A stretch of DNA of 30,786 bases from Saccoglossus kowalevskii (Eukaryota; Hemichordata; Enteropneusta; Harrimaniidae): positions 176,367-207,152 of the forward strand of contig NW_003122917.1 in NCBI RefSeq assembly GCF_000003605.2, read 5' to 3'. The position numbers were made by a program, and so were the translations under genes. The notes beneath the pieces are model-generated. The model did not search any database. It was not told where the DNA came from and saw only the letters and a list, made by a program, of their open reading frames with translations. This document shows, piece by piece, positions 9,816 through 22,179 of the stretch (position 1 is its first letter; every line of letters begins with the position of its first letter).

Positions 9816-10911
9816 CAATGGTATACATGGTATATTCTGGATAGAATATGCATGGCACACTCCACGCATGCGCGTGATAAGTAATTGTTCGTCGACATCA
9901 TTGCGGCTTACTATTCGTACAAAAATGAAATATTTCATAACATGAATAATAATGAATTTGTGTTCATAATTGTTAATACGTTTACACGTTTACTTGGCTT
10001 CTATACGTTAGGTGTCAAACAACTAACAAGTTTTAACATTGATCCGAAAATAACTAAGTGGTGGAAACAAGACGTAACAAGTCTTTGGTGGTGATTCAAA
10101 TTTACAAAGTAGCCTATGTGTCAGATGAACGAGAGAGAGGCATCGTAGCTTGTAGAGGTGTAGGAGTGGGTGAACTGTAACCTGTGGAACAACTCTATTA
10201 AAATGAAGTTAAATGGAATAATTGGCCAATCCCTTCGAATAGCAAGTATAGTACCCACATACCATAGGGAATAGTAATGAGTGTCCAGCTGTCGCGAATA
10301 AATTAATACTCTCAAATACCCACAGATTTGTCACTTTATTAAAAAAATATAAAAAAAAACCGACGTGTTGAAATTAACTCTTTGTTTTCAACTTGCGATC
10401 ATGGCAATTAATTTTAGCACTCGCGCGTGTTCTGTAAGGTGAACGATAGCTAGTCCGAGTGAATGCATAGCTTTATAGGAATTCAGAGAATGGAAAGTGG
10501 GGCATCGTTGATATGCAGAGCCGTGCACTTGTAAAAAGGGTATCTGATATATCTAATGCATGTCAAATGCATATTCAATTACAGCGTTACCTGTTTACCG
10601 ACAAGGCGGCATATTCAACGTCAATGGCATGTTTTAACCATTTAAATGGAGGCCAAAGTTCACCTTTGATTGATCCGCCGAGTATATTACACGCGGCATG
10701 TAATGATTGTCGTTGCTACATTGGTTTGTATTTGTAGCATAATTTGCGGCATTCAACAAGTATTGTTCCCGCTGATTTATGGTGTGCACTTTGGCAATGA
10801 ACGGTTATCGTGTGTGATAAAATTGTTTCCCAGCAAAGACATTCATTATTCTATTGTCCGTTTGGTCATTTTCCCATCTATAATTTATGGACAGATCGCT
10901 TGCCTAACTTA

Positions 10912-10939
10912 ATGCAATATATGCAAATTTAAATTGCAT
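10912..10939. promoter_or_regulatory. Cluster of octamer-like (POU-type) motifs
   Basis: Within 28 bp there is atgcaat (10912-10918), a perfect ATGCAAAT (10921-10928) and the reverse-oriented attgcat (10933-10939). A further perfect ATGCAAAT lies at 11262-11269. ATGCAAAT is the classical binding sequence of POU-domain factors. The cluster lies about 1.1 kb upstream of the receptor exon, so a regulatory role is conceivable. Single octamers are expected by chance in DNA this AT-rich, and only the clustering is suggestive. Confidence 0.25.
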
Positions 10940-11022
10940 AAATTTACTCCTATGTGGATGTGAATTGCTATTGTCTAAATGAAATCAAACGCCGAACAGC
11001 ATGTTTTTTAATGTGGCACGCC

Positions 11023-11042
11023 ATCTATATATATATATAGAT
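11023..11042. repeat. 20-bp perfect AT-rich palindrome
   Basis: Reads atctatatatatatatagat, a perfect self-complementary stretch around an (AT)n core. It can form a cruciform but carries no other signal. Confidence 0.8.
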
Positions 11043-11415
11043 ATCACCCACACTTCACACACAGACCTGTAGATCGCGTTATGTGACACCAACCGGAAGT
11101 GCATTATATTGCTCGGGTGTCGAACCTTCAATATAAAACGCTCAAGGTCTCCTAATATACCTTGTCTAATTATCAATTTCAATCACATGGTATTCTACTA
11201 TATATTATGTTATACACAATCATTCGGCAGACAAGGTATATATAATATTATTTGGATTTATATGCAAATTAGTGTAACAGATATTGTTTGTCAAATCTCA
11301 ATGTTGATATAGTCATATATCTGTTGATTATCCCCCACTTCTATATGTCTCTATTACTGGACTCCCAGATAAAAACGTCACATAATCTGATGTTTTGCCA
11401 TATTCAGGAAACTGA

Positions 11416-11670
11416 TATCAAGAAGTGAGTTGCATCAATGTTGGGAGAACACACATTATTATAACATCACTGGCGAGTGGATTTAAGGGAACTTTAAGAG
11501 TGCTGCAGGCGTTCCACTAAGATCCAAATTTAGCTGATATCCCGCTATTGATATTATTAATTGACTTACCTAGAATATATTGGGGAAAAGGTACAGTTGC
11601 ACATTTATATCGATTATTGTTTAATGAAATACTTCATCTCGACCTCCCCCCAATACGTCAATATTTTTTG
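11416..11670 (+). pseudogene. Decayed coding stretch of unknown family
   Basis: In one plus-strand frame two open segments (11416-11517, 34 codons; 11521-11670, 50 codons) are separated by a single TAA at 11518-11520. Both read like real protein. The first contains VGRTHIIITSLASGFKG, the second has ADIPLLILLIDLP then IYWGKGTVAHLYRLL and LDLPPIRQYF. A neighbouring frame continues plausibly after 11671. In-frame stops just outside (TGA at 11413, TAG at 11671) and the lack of an ATG argue against a live gene. I do not recognise the family; a worn transposon gene or a degraded gene copy are both possible. Confidence 0.35.
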
Positions 11671-11831
11671 TAGACCATACATTAGAAAGAGCTGTTGTTA
11701 AATCTGATAAATGAAGTCATAGGTTTCTAACTAAAATAAATATGTACACCGACATCTGTTCCTAGAGTATGCGTAATAAACAATTATATTACATTTAAGT
11801 GTTTGATGAATATTATCACTTTACATTATAA

Positions 11832-12171
11832 NNNNNNNNNNNNNNNNNNNNNNNNNNNNNNNNNNNNNNNNNNNNNNNNNNNNNNNNNNNNNNNNNNNNN
11901 NNNNNNNNNNNNNNNNNNNNNNNNNNNNNNNNNNNNNNNNNNNNNNNNNNNNNNNNNNNNNNNNNNNNNNNNNNNNNNNNNNNNNNNNNNNNNNNNNNNN
12001 NNNNNNNNNNNNNNNNNNNNNNNNNNNNNNNNNNNNNNNNNNNNNNNNNNNNNNNNNNNNNNNNNNNNNNNNNNNNNNNNNNNNNNNNNNNNNNNNNNNN
12101 NNNNNNNNNNNNNNNNNNNNNNNNNNNNNNNNNNNNNNNNNNNNNNNNNNNNNNNNNNNNNNNNNNNNNNN
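11832..12171. other. Assembly gap (340 N)
   Basis: A run of N only. It lies between the decayed coding stretch and the CpG-dense patch and may hide part of the gene that begins at 12448. Its true length may differ from the N count. Confidence 1.
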
Positions 12172-12255
12172 AGCTACGGCTTCAATACCGTAGACGGTTT
12201 TGACCCGATCGTCAACAAAACATCACCCGTCTCAGGGCAAGCGACTGGAAAAAGA

Positions 12256-12279
12256 CACCGGTGTTCGGTCGAACCGGTG
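12256..12279. repeat. GC-rich interrupted inverted repeat
   Basis: CACCGG and CCGGTG form outer arms, and TTCG and CGAA form inner arms around a 2-nt loop, with a 2-nt bulge on one side. It lies inside what would be the first intron of the minus-strand gene. No known RNA element is recognised. Confidence 0.6.
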
Positions 12280-12400
12280 GAAACAAAATCGTCACTCCCA
12301 GAATAACTACGCAAAATAACGATCTAAACTCGAACCATTCGAGCCACAATATAAACATAAAAAAAATGACTTTCGTTGCATTTGACAATGATAAACTTAC

Positions 12401-12448
12401 CGAAAAGTCGTGTTCTTCTCGGTCGCTAACGTCGGTATAATCCGCCAT
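12401..12448 (-). CDS. First coding exon (16 codons) of an unidentified, probably broadly expressed gene
   Basis: On the minus strand AAAATGGCGG gives a strong Kozak start and also fits the YY1-type motif (AAnATGGCG) that often overlaps starts of housekeeping genes. It reads MADYTDVSDREEHDFS, exactly 16 codons, then GTAAGT at 12400-12395, a near-perfect 5' splice site leaving a phase-0 intron. A perfect CRE lies 37 bp upstream of the ATG. The acidic N-terminus recalls nuclear or RNA-processing proteins, but I cannot name the family. Further exons should lie in the gap or leftward. Joining the nearest acceptor (gtctttttccag, exon from 12244) reaches a stop after 10 codons, so that is probably not the true next exon. 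The phase does not match the receptor exon's in-frame start, so the two are probably separate genes. Confidence 0.5.
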
Positions 12449-12484
12449 TTTATTTGAGTGTGTTTGCCACCTGACTCTGCCCAG

Positions 12485-12492
12485 TGACGTCA
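12485..12492. promoter_or_regulatory. Perfect CRE palindrome TGACGTCA
   Basis: The full 8-bp cAMP-response element recognised by CREB/ATF proteins. It lies 37 bp upstream of the minus-strand ATG at 12448, within the CpG-dense patch, the usual position for a functional CRE near a transcription start. Confidence 0.55.
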
Positions 12493-12545
12493 TCATGTGC
12501 GCTATAGAAGAAGGCCTGTGATTCGTTGACTAAAATCGTCGACAG

Positions 12546-15500
12546 TGGGTCTCATTGAAATCTCGTTACATAGGGATCGGCTCAGATGTAGGTAGGGCGG
12601 AATTTAAAAAAAATCACAAAATCAAAGTAAAATAATAAAATAACAAGGCATTAATAACAAAAGTAATAAAACATAAAATTAAAATAAGTTTATAGCCAAA
12701 ATAATTAAAGCCCGTACACTACATCAGATTTTAATCAGATTGATTATAATCAAAACACATATTAATTATTGATGACTTTCTGAACTGATAGAGATGTTAA
12801 CAATCTTAGAAAAATATCCGTTTGACAAATTATAGGCAACGTTTTATTGGGTAAATCTGAATTTTGGAGGTGAGATAAAACGAAAACTATTGCTATTACG
12901 AAACACCCGACGTCTTTTAAATGTGCCAGTTAAAGTTCTAAAGTAACATCCGCTTTCAATCCACGATGATTACGTGATCGTCATATAGATTGATTTATTC
13001 ATTCAGCGGTGTGATTGACAAAAGTACTCGCCACGTCGCCAAATACATATATCCGTGTGTCTACTGGGACGAGCATTCCTATAATGTTTAGATGTTAATT
13101 TGAGACACGTTTTACATTAGTAACTGTGTTGTATATGTGCATCAAGTGTAGGAATGTTCAAGAGGGCGGTTAGATGCTGCATGACCCAATCATTTGTTAT
13201 ATTTCGCAACATCAATTGTAAAGTTAGCAAGAGATGTCGTGCGAACACAGAGATATCCGGGGTATTGATGCCTGCGGACAATTTAGTAATTTTCAAAACG
13301 AAATCACTGCGGTAGTATTTTTTTTGTTGTTCGCATGCGACATAATCCTTTATGAGAAAACATACAACAATAACATATAATAATTATTTTAATAAGTTTA
13401 ATAATTGTCCTGCCATCTCGGCATTATAACGTCTGTCATGTTCGTCCGTCGCACCTTGACACACATCATATAGTCACGCAATAATAAGCTGCTGACAGTG
13501 AATTTACAAATTAACTAAATTGTTAAGAGTGGCGTGTTCTACATACAATCGTACACCACGAATGACGTCATTTTTATCTAATATTTCATTTATTCTACCA
13601 CGAAGGGAAGGAAAGGCAAATGATAATTCGCTCTACGCAATCCTGTCTAACTGAAGATAACATCATTAGCCTGCAAGTATTAAAGGAATTCAGTTCCATA
13701 CATGCATTGCCAATTCAACACGGCTATTTAAATAGCATTCACTTGCATGACAGGGAGGACCATGTCAGCACATTAGAACAAGTTGTTGATACAAGAAGAT
13801 ACATGTAATTCTTCTGAGGAACATATGTTTGTAGAATTCAAGGACGTTGAATGAGAGAAATGTGGGGATAGCACGCGCAACTGAGATTATCGTAGTCAAT
13901 TGACATTTGACAAATGCACCACGCAAAATGTAAAATTATAATTTCAGCAGCGGATGTCATCCTATGTGCAGCTTGGGTCCTTGGGGCAGAATGCTTTTCG
14001 TAAAGCGATTATGTAATCAGTCAATCAGTCAATCATTCAGCTGGAATGTTCGTGTGGGAGTAAATGTACATTCATCGTGCGTGGTTTGTAGCAGTATAAT
14101 TTGTGTATATATTTCGATTCATAGATACATCAAAACTATTAGGTAATTACGCGAACTATTTCAAATATAATCTGAAGAAAAATAAATATGATATTATTTT
14201 TTGAATACATTATGCTCTATGTTTGGTATTGGAAGCAAGCTAATCAATATGGGTTTATTAAAAGAGGATAATGAAATAACAGTCAAACTTATTAACATCA
14301 ACATAGTAAGTTTCACAGTGTATCAGTAAACGTTTTTAGTGGTCTTCTGGTTTCATTGAGTGTTACTACACTACCAATCATGTATTCACTTTGTCAGCTG
14401 GGATCCAAAGTTGTGATATTGAGTGGTTTATATAGTGATACTAAGTGTTACTATGTGTTGTGGTTGGGGAAATCAGGTTATTCTTCATTGGTGACAAGGG
14501 TGTACGTCAAGGGTGTAATGATCAGCCGTGTTCGTTCTTCATGGAGAAAATTGAAATGATTTAACACTACGATAAAGACTTTCAACTTCCGAAATTATGA
14601 AATCCTTCATTTGTTTGGAAAAAACAACTGAGTTTTACAAGAAAATCCGGAATATATTAAGAATTGTATTCGATATGCACACCAAAGATAATTTTCACAA
14701 TTATACAAGTATTACGGTTAATTCGCTATATTCTCTATATTTTGCATTTCATTTGTCTTGAATTATGAGTGAAATCACAAACTATGTAGTGCATTCAACA
14801 ACACATGTTTGAACAATAATTTTAATAAATATAATTTTACTCTATAATGTTTTAATATAAAAAAATGTAGTGTCCCGCATAAAAACCCAAAAAAATTACA
14901 TTGTCGAAAGCGGGAAGTCGTTATAGTTGTTTTTAATTACGAAAAACCGGTAATAGAGAATGTGAGTTTGTATAAAGATATTGATTTTGTAGGATTTTTA
15001 TCTGTAACCTGCAAACAAAGATTTACAAACATTCAAACATTGGTCTACCGAGAAACCGTTTACAAAAGAAAGCTAAGGGAGAGCTTTTGCAATACACAAC
15101 TACGGTATTTTGCTCGACACGAGAAAATATATAGTGAATTTAAACTGATTTTACTGGAAAAAATAATCTGTATTCCCCATTTCGTTCAAGTTTTCAAAAA
15201 GCTGACGGATAATTGATAATTTGTACCGCCTTTCGACTTTTGATGAATACCATTCTTTAATATTCCTTGGTTGTGATAAAATCAAGAACAAAGATATAAA
15301 ATAAATGTTCCGTGAACTCTACAGTAATGTTAAATGTATATGTTATTTACAACTTGAAATAAGTCGACTGACAAGACTTATAGATGAACATGAAAGCATA
15401 ATTTTAAAAAAAAAATCATTACAGGCAAAGACGTAGATGGTAATCCTCATACATGGCTTTAATCTAAAATTACTCTGACTCCAGAATAATCTCAAAAAAT

Positions 15501-15919
15501 ATCGACTGGTCGATATATGGCCCTCTCGCCACTCTGAAGCAAGACTAGAAGAAGAGGTGAGACCGTTCTCGTTAATAGAAAGATTGACTTAAAAATTATA
15601 TTTTATTTAGCGATAATTCAGCCGTTGTCCTTAATGTTGATTCGTACGACCAACCACGCGACTCGTTCATTTGGAAGTAATTTTTTTGGAAATTTTAAAG
15701 AATGGTCTAGAATGTATAAGTATATTGTATTAAATGGCTCTTCTAGGACCTCTTGAAATATGAAATTAGAATATTTACGATTGGAGGAAAACGAGATAAT
15801 GTTAAATTAGAAAATATAGAAATAATTAGATATTCTGTATTGCTGTAAACCATCTTTCGCTAATACTAAATATGCTATTAACAACATGACATGATATTTC
15901 GATCTGGAGCCCAATAGGC
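12546..15919. other. AT-rich intergenic DNA, no gene recognised
   Basis: Open frames are short and carry no family signal. Features noted are a second perfect CRE at 13563-13570 and a small tandem of an 8-bp unit (caatcagt-like) near 14016-14035. I see no exon with convincing splice sites on both ends. Confidence 0.5.
13563..13570. promoter_or_regulatory. Perfect CRE palindrome TGACGTCA
   Basis: Second perfect CRE, about 1.1 kb from the one beside the 12448 start. No gene start is visible next to it, so it may be a distal element of the 12448 gene or a chance match. Confidence 0.25.
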
Positions 15920-15929
15920 GGGGGGGGGG
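15920..15929. repeat. Homopolymer G10
   Basis: Ten consecutive G in AT-rich surroundings. Low-complexity sequence with no function visible. Confidence 0.95.
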
Positions 15930-18900
15930 TACGAAATGCTTTCTAAGCAGTATATGTAAACTTGTAAAGACTGTACCGTAATATAATGTTTTCAAGTATT
16001 CAGTTAAACGTAAATACGATATGTAAACACAAATACACATCTTTCAAAACGGTCCATTATTATTGAAAACTCTGACCTCGTCAATTAGATTCATTGCAAA
16101 ATATGAAACCTATTAACATTTCTTTTTAATTGTATTATTTTTCTCTAATATACCTTTCAATTCTTTGTTGTGTGTTCTATGCTTTTTATACCGCCTGCTA
16201 TCACACTAATTTTGTTAAAGTGACTTGTGCGGCAATGGTAACGTTATAACGCCAATATGACGAAACAAAATATATAGTGTTACGTGGCAAATGTTGACAC
16301 ACTAGAGGTAGTTATTTCTAAACCTGTGAGTGAATATAGCAATTTCTCAACAACATTTTGAAGTTTTCAGTAATATCAAAACAACAATCAAAACAATATT
16401 GTTTAGCTAGACTTAATGTCAATGAAATGGACAACTGGCATGCGTGTGTTCAGATGATGCTTTATCATCGACCGTTTTCAAAAAGGAAAAGAAGATACTA
16501 AGTAGAATGTGGTTTGTTACAGCACTGTATTCCGTTCAACATAACATTGTGATGTGAGGTAGGCTAGGGAGGTAGCAACAAAATAATAACAATGTTTGCA
16601 GTAAACTAAAATGATTAAAAAAGATATTATTATTTTCCCGGGAATCAAATACATGTTGGTGTGGTTAATTCATAGTCTCTAAACACGTTTTTGCCCCCAA
16701 AAAAACCAATTCGGCACCAGAAGTTGATTTTAGTGTAACGTCTTAATGTTTCTAGCAATTGTTGTCACTGTACACTTACTTCATTGCTGTTTGATAACAA
16801 CTACCGCAATGATATGAGGTTTTACACAAACAACGTTGTTCGAAGTATTGTGTCAACGACTGTAAAAAGGGAGCTAGCATAGCAAAGACATGAATTGACA
16901 ATTGCGCTCTGAACATAATAAAAGAATGAACTGATAAATGATATTCTGATGTATGGCCATAGTGGTACATTACGCTATTTTGATTAAAATTCCGAGGTTA
17001 TGCATAGAAAATAAAATAAAAAGCACACATAACAGTGCTACATTTGCAATAGGAAGGTACACAGATAATTACGGATGTACCGTGGGAGTACCCCTGATAA
17101 TTGTTTTTGATACCTTGAGATCTAGGTGCAATTTAATCTTCAAATACAATCTCATGGTGTTGTTACCCATTAGCTAACACTATTATATATTTGGCGTCCC
17201 CTGCGCGGATAAAATATACTTCTCTCACGTGATTCGAGGTGAGCTCACTAAATATGCGAGAGAAGCAATGGGACGGAATTTTATAAGTTACGTCGCACGC
17301 CTGCTATCTCACTGCGAATAGTATTATTACGTTATAAATATTGTGCATCTAGATTTTGAAACCCATTACTTTACATTGTCATCTTAAAAGGTGGTATGGC
17401 TTAAAATACATCTGAGCAGTTGACTGACTGCACCATGAGTAAAATAAAAATAGACAAGTACCTCAAAGGCAACTGTGATCTTTTGTGCAGTTGAAAACAT
17501 TACATAGTCGCATACACAATATTGGTGCCCCGTGACTTCATCACATGTCACATTGCACAGACTACTTAAACGTGATCTATCCACCCGCGGGACCCTACAT
17601 ACGTGCTCGAAATTCTGCCCTGAAGTGTTGGCATAACCTTAAAGCCACATTCTCAGCAGGACTTCATTATGTATTAAAGGGCATCCTGTGTATATTGCAA
17701 GAGACCTGCTTGGTTTCATCGATTGAATTTCAATACCCGAGTAGCGTGTCCAATAAGTGCTAAATATAGACCCGTCACATTCATATACAAATTCAGAGAA
17801 TTTCGTGTTTGTACTAAAGATGATTATGCAATATGAAATTGAAATGTTTGAGTCACCATTTTACGAAGTGTGACATGGTGATTTAATTATTGATAAAAAG
17901 GATTCCTTTTTGACATTATTAATTTCTAATTCATCGAACTTATTAACACGAACGTGTCATTATAATTAAATTGAATTTACGGCTGGTCGTTCTTGCTTGA
18001 TTGAAATTCACACACATAGAGAAAATAGACGTTACATTTCATTTCTACCTTGGTAAATTTCATATAGTTACGCCAAGGATAAATCTATGTATCGATTTAA
18101 CATATTTTAGTTATTTTTAGTATCAAGCATTTATATTTAATGAATATTTTTGAATGTAAAAACAAATGAAGTACTATCATTCAGAATAAAAATCAATCAT
18201 CCAGAGGACCACAAACTCCTTGCTGATGCGATCATTCGTGTGTAAAGAAATGATAATATGAGAAATTTTATTTCATTTTCTATTTTAAATTCATCTAGCT
18301 AAAATTAATCTGGGACCCAGAGTATTTGTTAGTATTATAATCAGTAGATGTAATCAGTGAAATGAAAATGTAGTTCATTGTTGTTGGCGTTTATCGAAAT
18401 GGAGTTTCGTTCTGCTACCTTCAATTTTGCACGAACCAATTCTGTAAAACAATGTTTGAACATGATGTACGTCATTTACTGTTTACCGAATAGAGTTGAA
18501 CTGTTGACGGTTCACTGCCTGGTCTATTCATGCGGAGAAGGGTTTCAAAATTCGAAATGAGGAAACATGATTTTAAAATAACGGTTGCCATGAGATACCA
18601 TGAAGCTACCGTTAATGAAAAAACGCGTGACGCATGTTCAAGTTCTTTGATACATTAATTGTATTTGAAATATAACAAGGTCCTATTCATACGATCTCAA
18701 AATATCGATTGTGAACATTAACGAATATAGCTTAAAATAATCAAATGTTGGTGCAATACAGTACTTTTGGCGTTGGCAGCTGTGCTCCGACCATATTGAG
18801 GTATTCGACATCCAAACGGACCTCGATTTGGAAAGACAAATGTTTCAGAATACACGAGGGAATGGATAAATTTGAAATAAGTCAATTAAAAGAAAGTTCG

Positions 18901-21310
18901 TTTTTGTATATAATAATCGGCATTGAATATTTTCTACGCTGTCTGGGAAAAACTAATTCAGTATATGCGCTATCCCACGCTGTTCATTAAATGGAATAAA
19001 GTAACTTTCATTGTTACAATTGAGTCTACATTATATTTTGACGAGAGGACCAATCGCCTCGCTATTAACATCATGTGTATTTAATTGGTCCCACGAATAA
19101 ACACGGTGACAACGTAATTGTGTGCTTGTGTGCAATTAATGGCGAATGCTAACATATTTCCTATTATTGGTGTTTTTGAATGCCGTAACATGCGAATTTA
19201 TTGAATTTTCATGAGTGTGTATAAAGAGCTAAATTGTTAAATATATACGTGTATCGATTGAGGTGAGAACAGTTTGCGAAATGTTGATACTCGTGAGAGG
19301 GGAAGATTTATCTTAGAGAAGAAAGCGTGCATAAGTGACAATTATTCAGACGAATATTTAATTGTATGCTGAAAAGGCGTGTGGTACAATGAGCTAATGA
19401 ATACGAATACTTTTTTATGTTAAATATAGCACACTGTTGAAAGTAACAGTAATCTATCTGCATGTCATCGTTCCCAATCCCGCCAAAATATAAGTATAAA
19501 TCATATCTAAGTGAAGGGGGTCGGTGATAATATAATTTTACATTGGTGTACGTTGAAATAAGAAAAATATATGTTTTACCTTCCAGTGGGGGATGCGCTA
19601 TAAATATATCATATTAGTGAGGGATCCAAGTTTTTACACTGAATCCAGCTTAAGACTTATTTGCTTTTCATGTTCTTAAAACTCTGTAAAATATCCACCA
19701 TTGTTGATACTTTCTAGCTAATCTGACTAGTGCTTTGGCTTAAGTGGGCGTATGACTTGATCCGCCACTGTACCGTGAAATTTACTTAAATATGACTATC
19801 ACGCCGCGTTGATGTTTGTGTATGTATTTTGAACATACACCAAGTACTTTCACCTCAATACTTCCGTCTATATATATATATATACATATATATGTCAGTG
19901 CTGCCCGGGGTATGGGTACAACAACAATAAACAAACCAGTATGTTACCGCGGCACGCTCACGTGAAGAAAGTGTAGTCCTTATGTGAAACTGTCGCTTTA
20001 TGCCTGAGTCTTTAGCAGTACCCATTCGCTGAATCGATCATGGTTCACTCATAATCTCCCCCTTTGCATTGCGCTTTCTTTCACATAGCTAGCTGCCATA
20101 TTCACATGAGATTGGGTTTTCCATTAGAAAACAATCGTCTTGGGAGCAATCAATCAATGCAGACTGTCTTAACGATAATTGAGCATTTCACAATAACGCA
20201 TGTATTTTTTTACTTTACATGTGACATGTGGATGACAATAGTTCACCAAACAGCCGAGCGGATTAGCATTTAATAACACATGTTTGGTAGTTTTCTTTAG
20301 TAATACCGCACATTGACCGTAAAGGTATTAACGGGGATCAACAAAGACTTGCGTATTCCCGAGAATGTGAATCCATCTATAAGTAAACACTATTACATAT
20401 ATGTATTACTATGCCTTTTATCAATGAATCTACACCTCCCCTCCGTTCCATGTATGCCTAATCATTATAATTACAGTTATTTAATTTTATAACCAGAAAC
20501 AATTGAACAATGACAGTATTTTGTATCAAATTGTACACCACTGAATATTCATACTTCAAGTCCCAGTGTACACTTCTATGTACTACATAACGTTACAAAC
20601 CAGACACGTAGTAATGTGTCTCGCTATTTCCCACTATTTTAATACCAGGTCATGTTAATATACATATATGTCAGTGTCAACAATTATGCTGTCCTGGGAG
20701 ACAGGACGTTAATGAATGAAATACAAATTAGTCGGGCAGCTAATAAAATATCCGTGTCATCCCCAATCAATTAGAGTACATGTTATGTGTTGATGGGATT
20801 TTTTTAAACGATATTTTTGACACCATTCAAATATTTGTTAATAGGAAAACATCTGTGCCAAAAAATCAATTGTCCTTGAGGATTTTTTCGCCGATGAATG
20901 TGGTACGCTTTATTGCTTATGAATAGAAATGGGATTATGGTGAACTTGGATAGGTGTGTCATATTACATTCCAGCGACGCACTGTCTGCAGCATTGCTAA
21001 GTTGAACTGTGTTTTTTCGGTTGCGTGTACGTCACAGATAATCGCCTAATAGTTATAATACGAAATATAATCCGAATGAGGGGGAAATGGTCAGACTAAA
21101 TATGGGCGTGAAATGTATATTTTCTTTACTTCATTACTTCAGAAACAAACTAGGTTAGTTTGTGGACAGTAATAGTGATAGTTAGTCAATATTGACGTTA
21201 TTGATCGAAAGGTTGGAATATGAAAAGTAATTACCGTTTTGCATATAATTATCGATATTTTGATATCACCCTGCCATCCGCGTGTGCTTAAATAATCTTA
21301 ATAGGTGGTC
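15930..21310. other. AT-rich intergenic DNA, no gene recognised
   Basis: No frame here exceeds about 80 codons or matches a known family. A (TA)n patch is visible at 19869-19893. An 80-nt minus-strand stretch (16780-16859) has good splice motifs on both ends and one open frame with CLCKTSYHCGSC, but its base composition equals the background. An 8-bp inverted repeat (GGACCAAT 19047-19054, ATTGGTCC 19084-19091) holds paired CCAAT boxes with no gene beside them. Confidence 0.45.
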
Positions 21311-21331
21311 GTTTACCATGTTATGGTAAAC
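21311..21331. promoter_or_regulatory. Perfect hairpin made of two inverted forkhead-type motifs, next to an A9 run
   Basis: GTTTACCAT-gtt-ATGGTAAAC has 9-bp perfect arms and a 3-nt loop, followed by a run of nine A (21332-21340). Each arm contains GTAAAC, and the right arm continues as GTAAACAAA, the classical forkhead (FOX) binding sequence. It could be a double binding site or a chance palindrome. No gene lies beside it. Confidence 0.35.
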
Positions 21332-22179
21332 AAAAAAAAACGTTAATATGTAAATTTCTTGTTTTCTATTCGTTACGTTGCGATGCATATTTCCCTAGTA
21401 TAAATGCATGCTCCATAATACTTGCTTCATGGGAGAATATTTTCATTGAAAGAAAATATGAGTAATAGTCTTGCGAACGCGATATTTTCAATTATTAATG
21501 TATAAGTTCAAATATGCATTCGCACGATTTTTCTGATTGGAAGACAATGATGACGGAAGGTGCCCAAAAATATGAATAAACGCAATTTGAAGGCACAAGA
21601 AGACTCGAAATATCACGCAACATAAATCACTAACATGTCAATATGGAATGCTGAACAAGCACGGCTATCTTGAACATACATCTGTTTAATGTTGGACTGT
21701 TTTCTTTAACATCCAATTGTTATAAAAACTCAATTATTTCTGTGAGCATGGGAGGGAATGATTGGAACTTGGTTTTGATGTAGTTATCATGGCATCGTTT
21801 GCACGATAGCTTATCTGACAGCGTTAATCAGACATTGAAATTCATTCGTTCAAACTCCCCTTTCATCGTATGAATAAAAAGTAAAATAACGTGTCTTGAT
21901 GCGGGTGATCAATCATGTAGTGTATAATATTATTCACAATAAACGTGCCGTATGTAGTCGACAAAAACTGTCCACTCCGACACCATGGGTGCTGCTCATA
22001 AGTTTAGTTATTACAGACCTATTATTTGAGAACCGTGTGGTCACAGAGCTCAGAACTAGGTTACATGCAAATCAGTAATTTAATTCTTTCTACACAGATG
22101 GGTAAACAGACTGTCTAATTAATGTTTAGGAATCAAACCGGTTACTCATTACTGGGATTTCGACACATAGTTATTTTAC

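Larger units (their letters stand above)
9816..11400. other. Non-coding DNA upstream of the receptor exon (5' intron and/or promoter)
   Basis: Open frames here are short and unrecognisable. Visible structures are A-runs near 10340-10362, the octamer-like cluster at 10912-10939, a second octamer at 11262-11269 and an AT palindrome at 11023-11042. The stretch must hold part of the receptor's 5' intron, and may hold its promoter. Confidence 0.4.
12172..12545. promoter_or_regulatory. CpG-dense patch around the start of a minus-strand gene
   Basis: CpG dinucleotides are markedly denser here than in the AT-rich DNA on the right, for example around 12255-12275, 12401-12445 and 12530-12545. The patch contains a first coding exon with a strong donor (12401-12448), a perfect CRE palindrome (12485-12492) and a hairpin (12256-12279), which together look like a promoter and first-intron region. 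A 44-codon plus-strand frame running out of the gap to 12306 is probably a by-product of this composition. Confidence 0.5.

Noticed and set aside
12172-12306. Plus-strand 44-codon frame running out of the gap
   Set aside because: Would overlap the first intron of the minus-strand gene; other frames are also open because of the CpG-rich composition, and nothing is recognisable in it.
12244-12400. Short intron joining the 12401 exon to an acceptor at 12245-12256
   Set aside because: The join gives a stop after 10 codons, and the other frames from that acceptor also stop early, so it is unlikely to be the coding splice.
16780-16859. 80-nt minus-strand stretch with strong acceptor (ccctttttacag) and GTAAGT donor, reading CLCKTSYHCGSC
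   Set aside because: Base composition equals the background, no partner exon was found, and an 80-nt frame is easily open by chance. Worth keeping only if transcripts support it.
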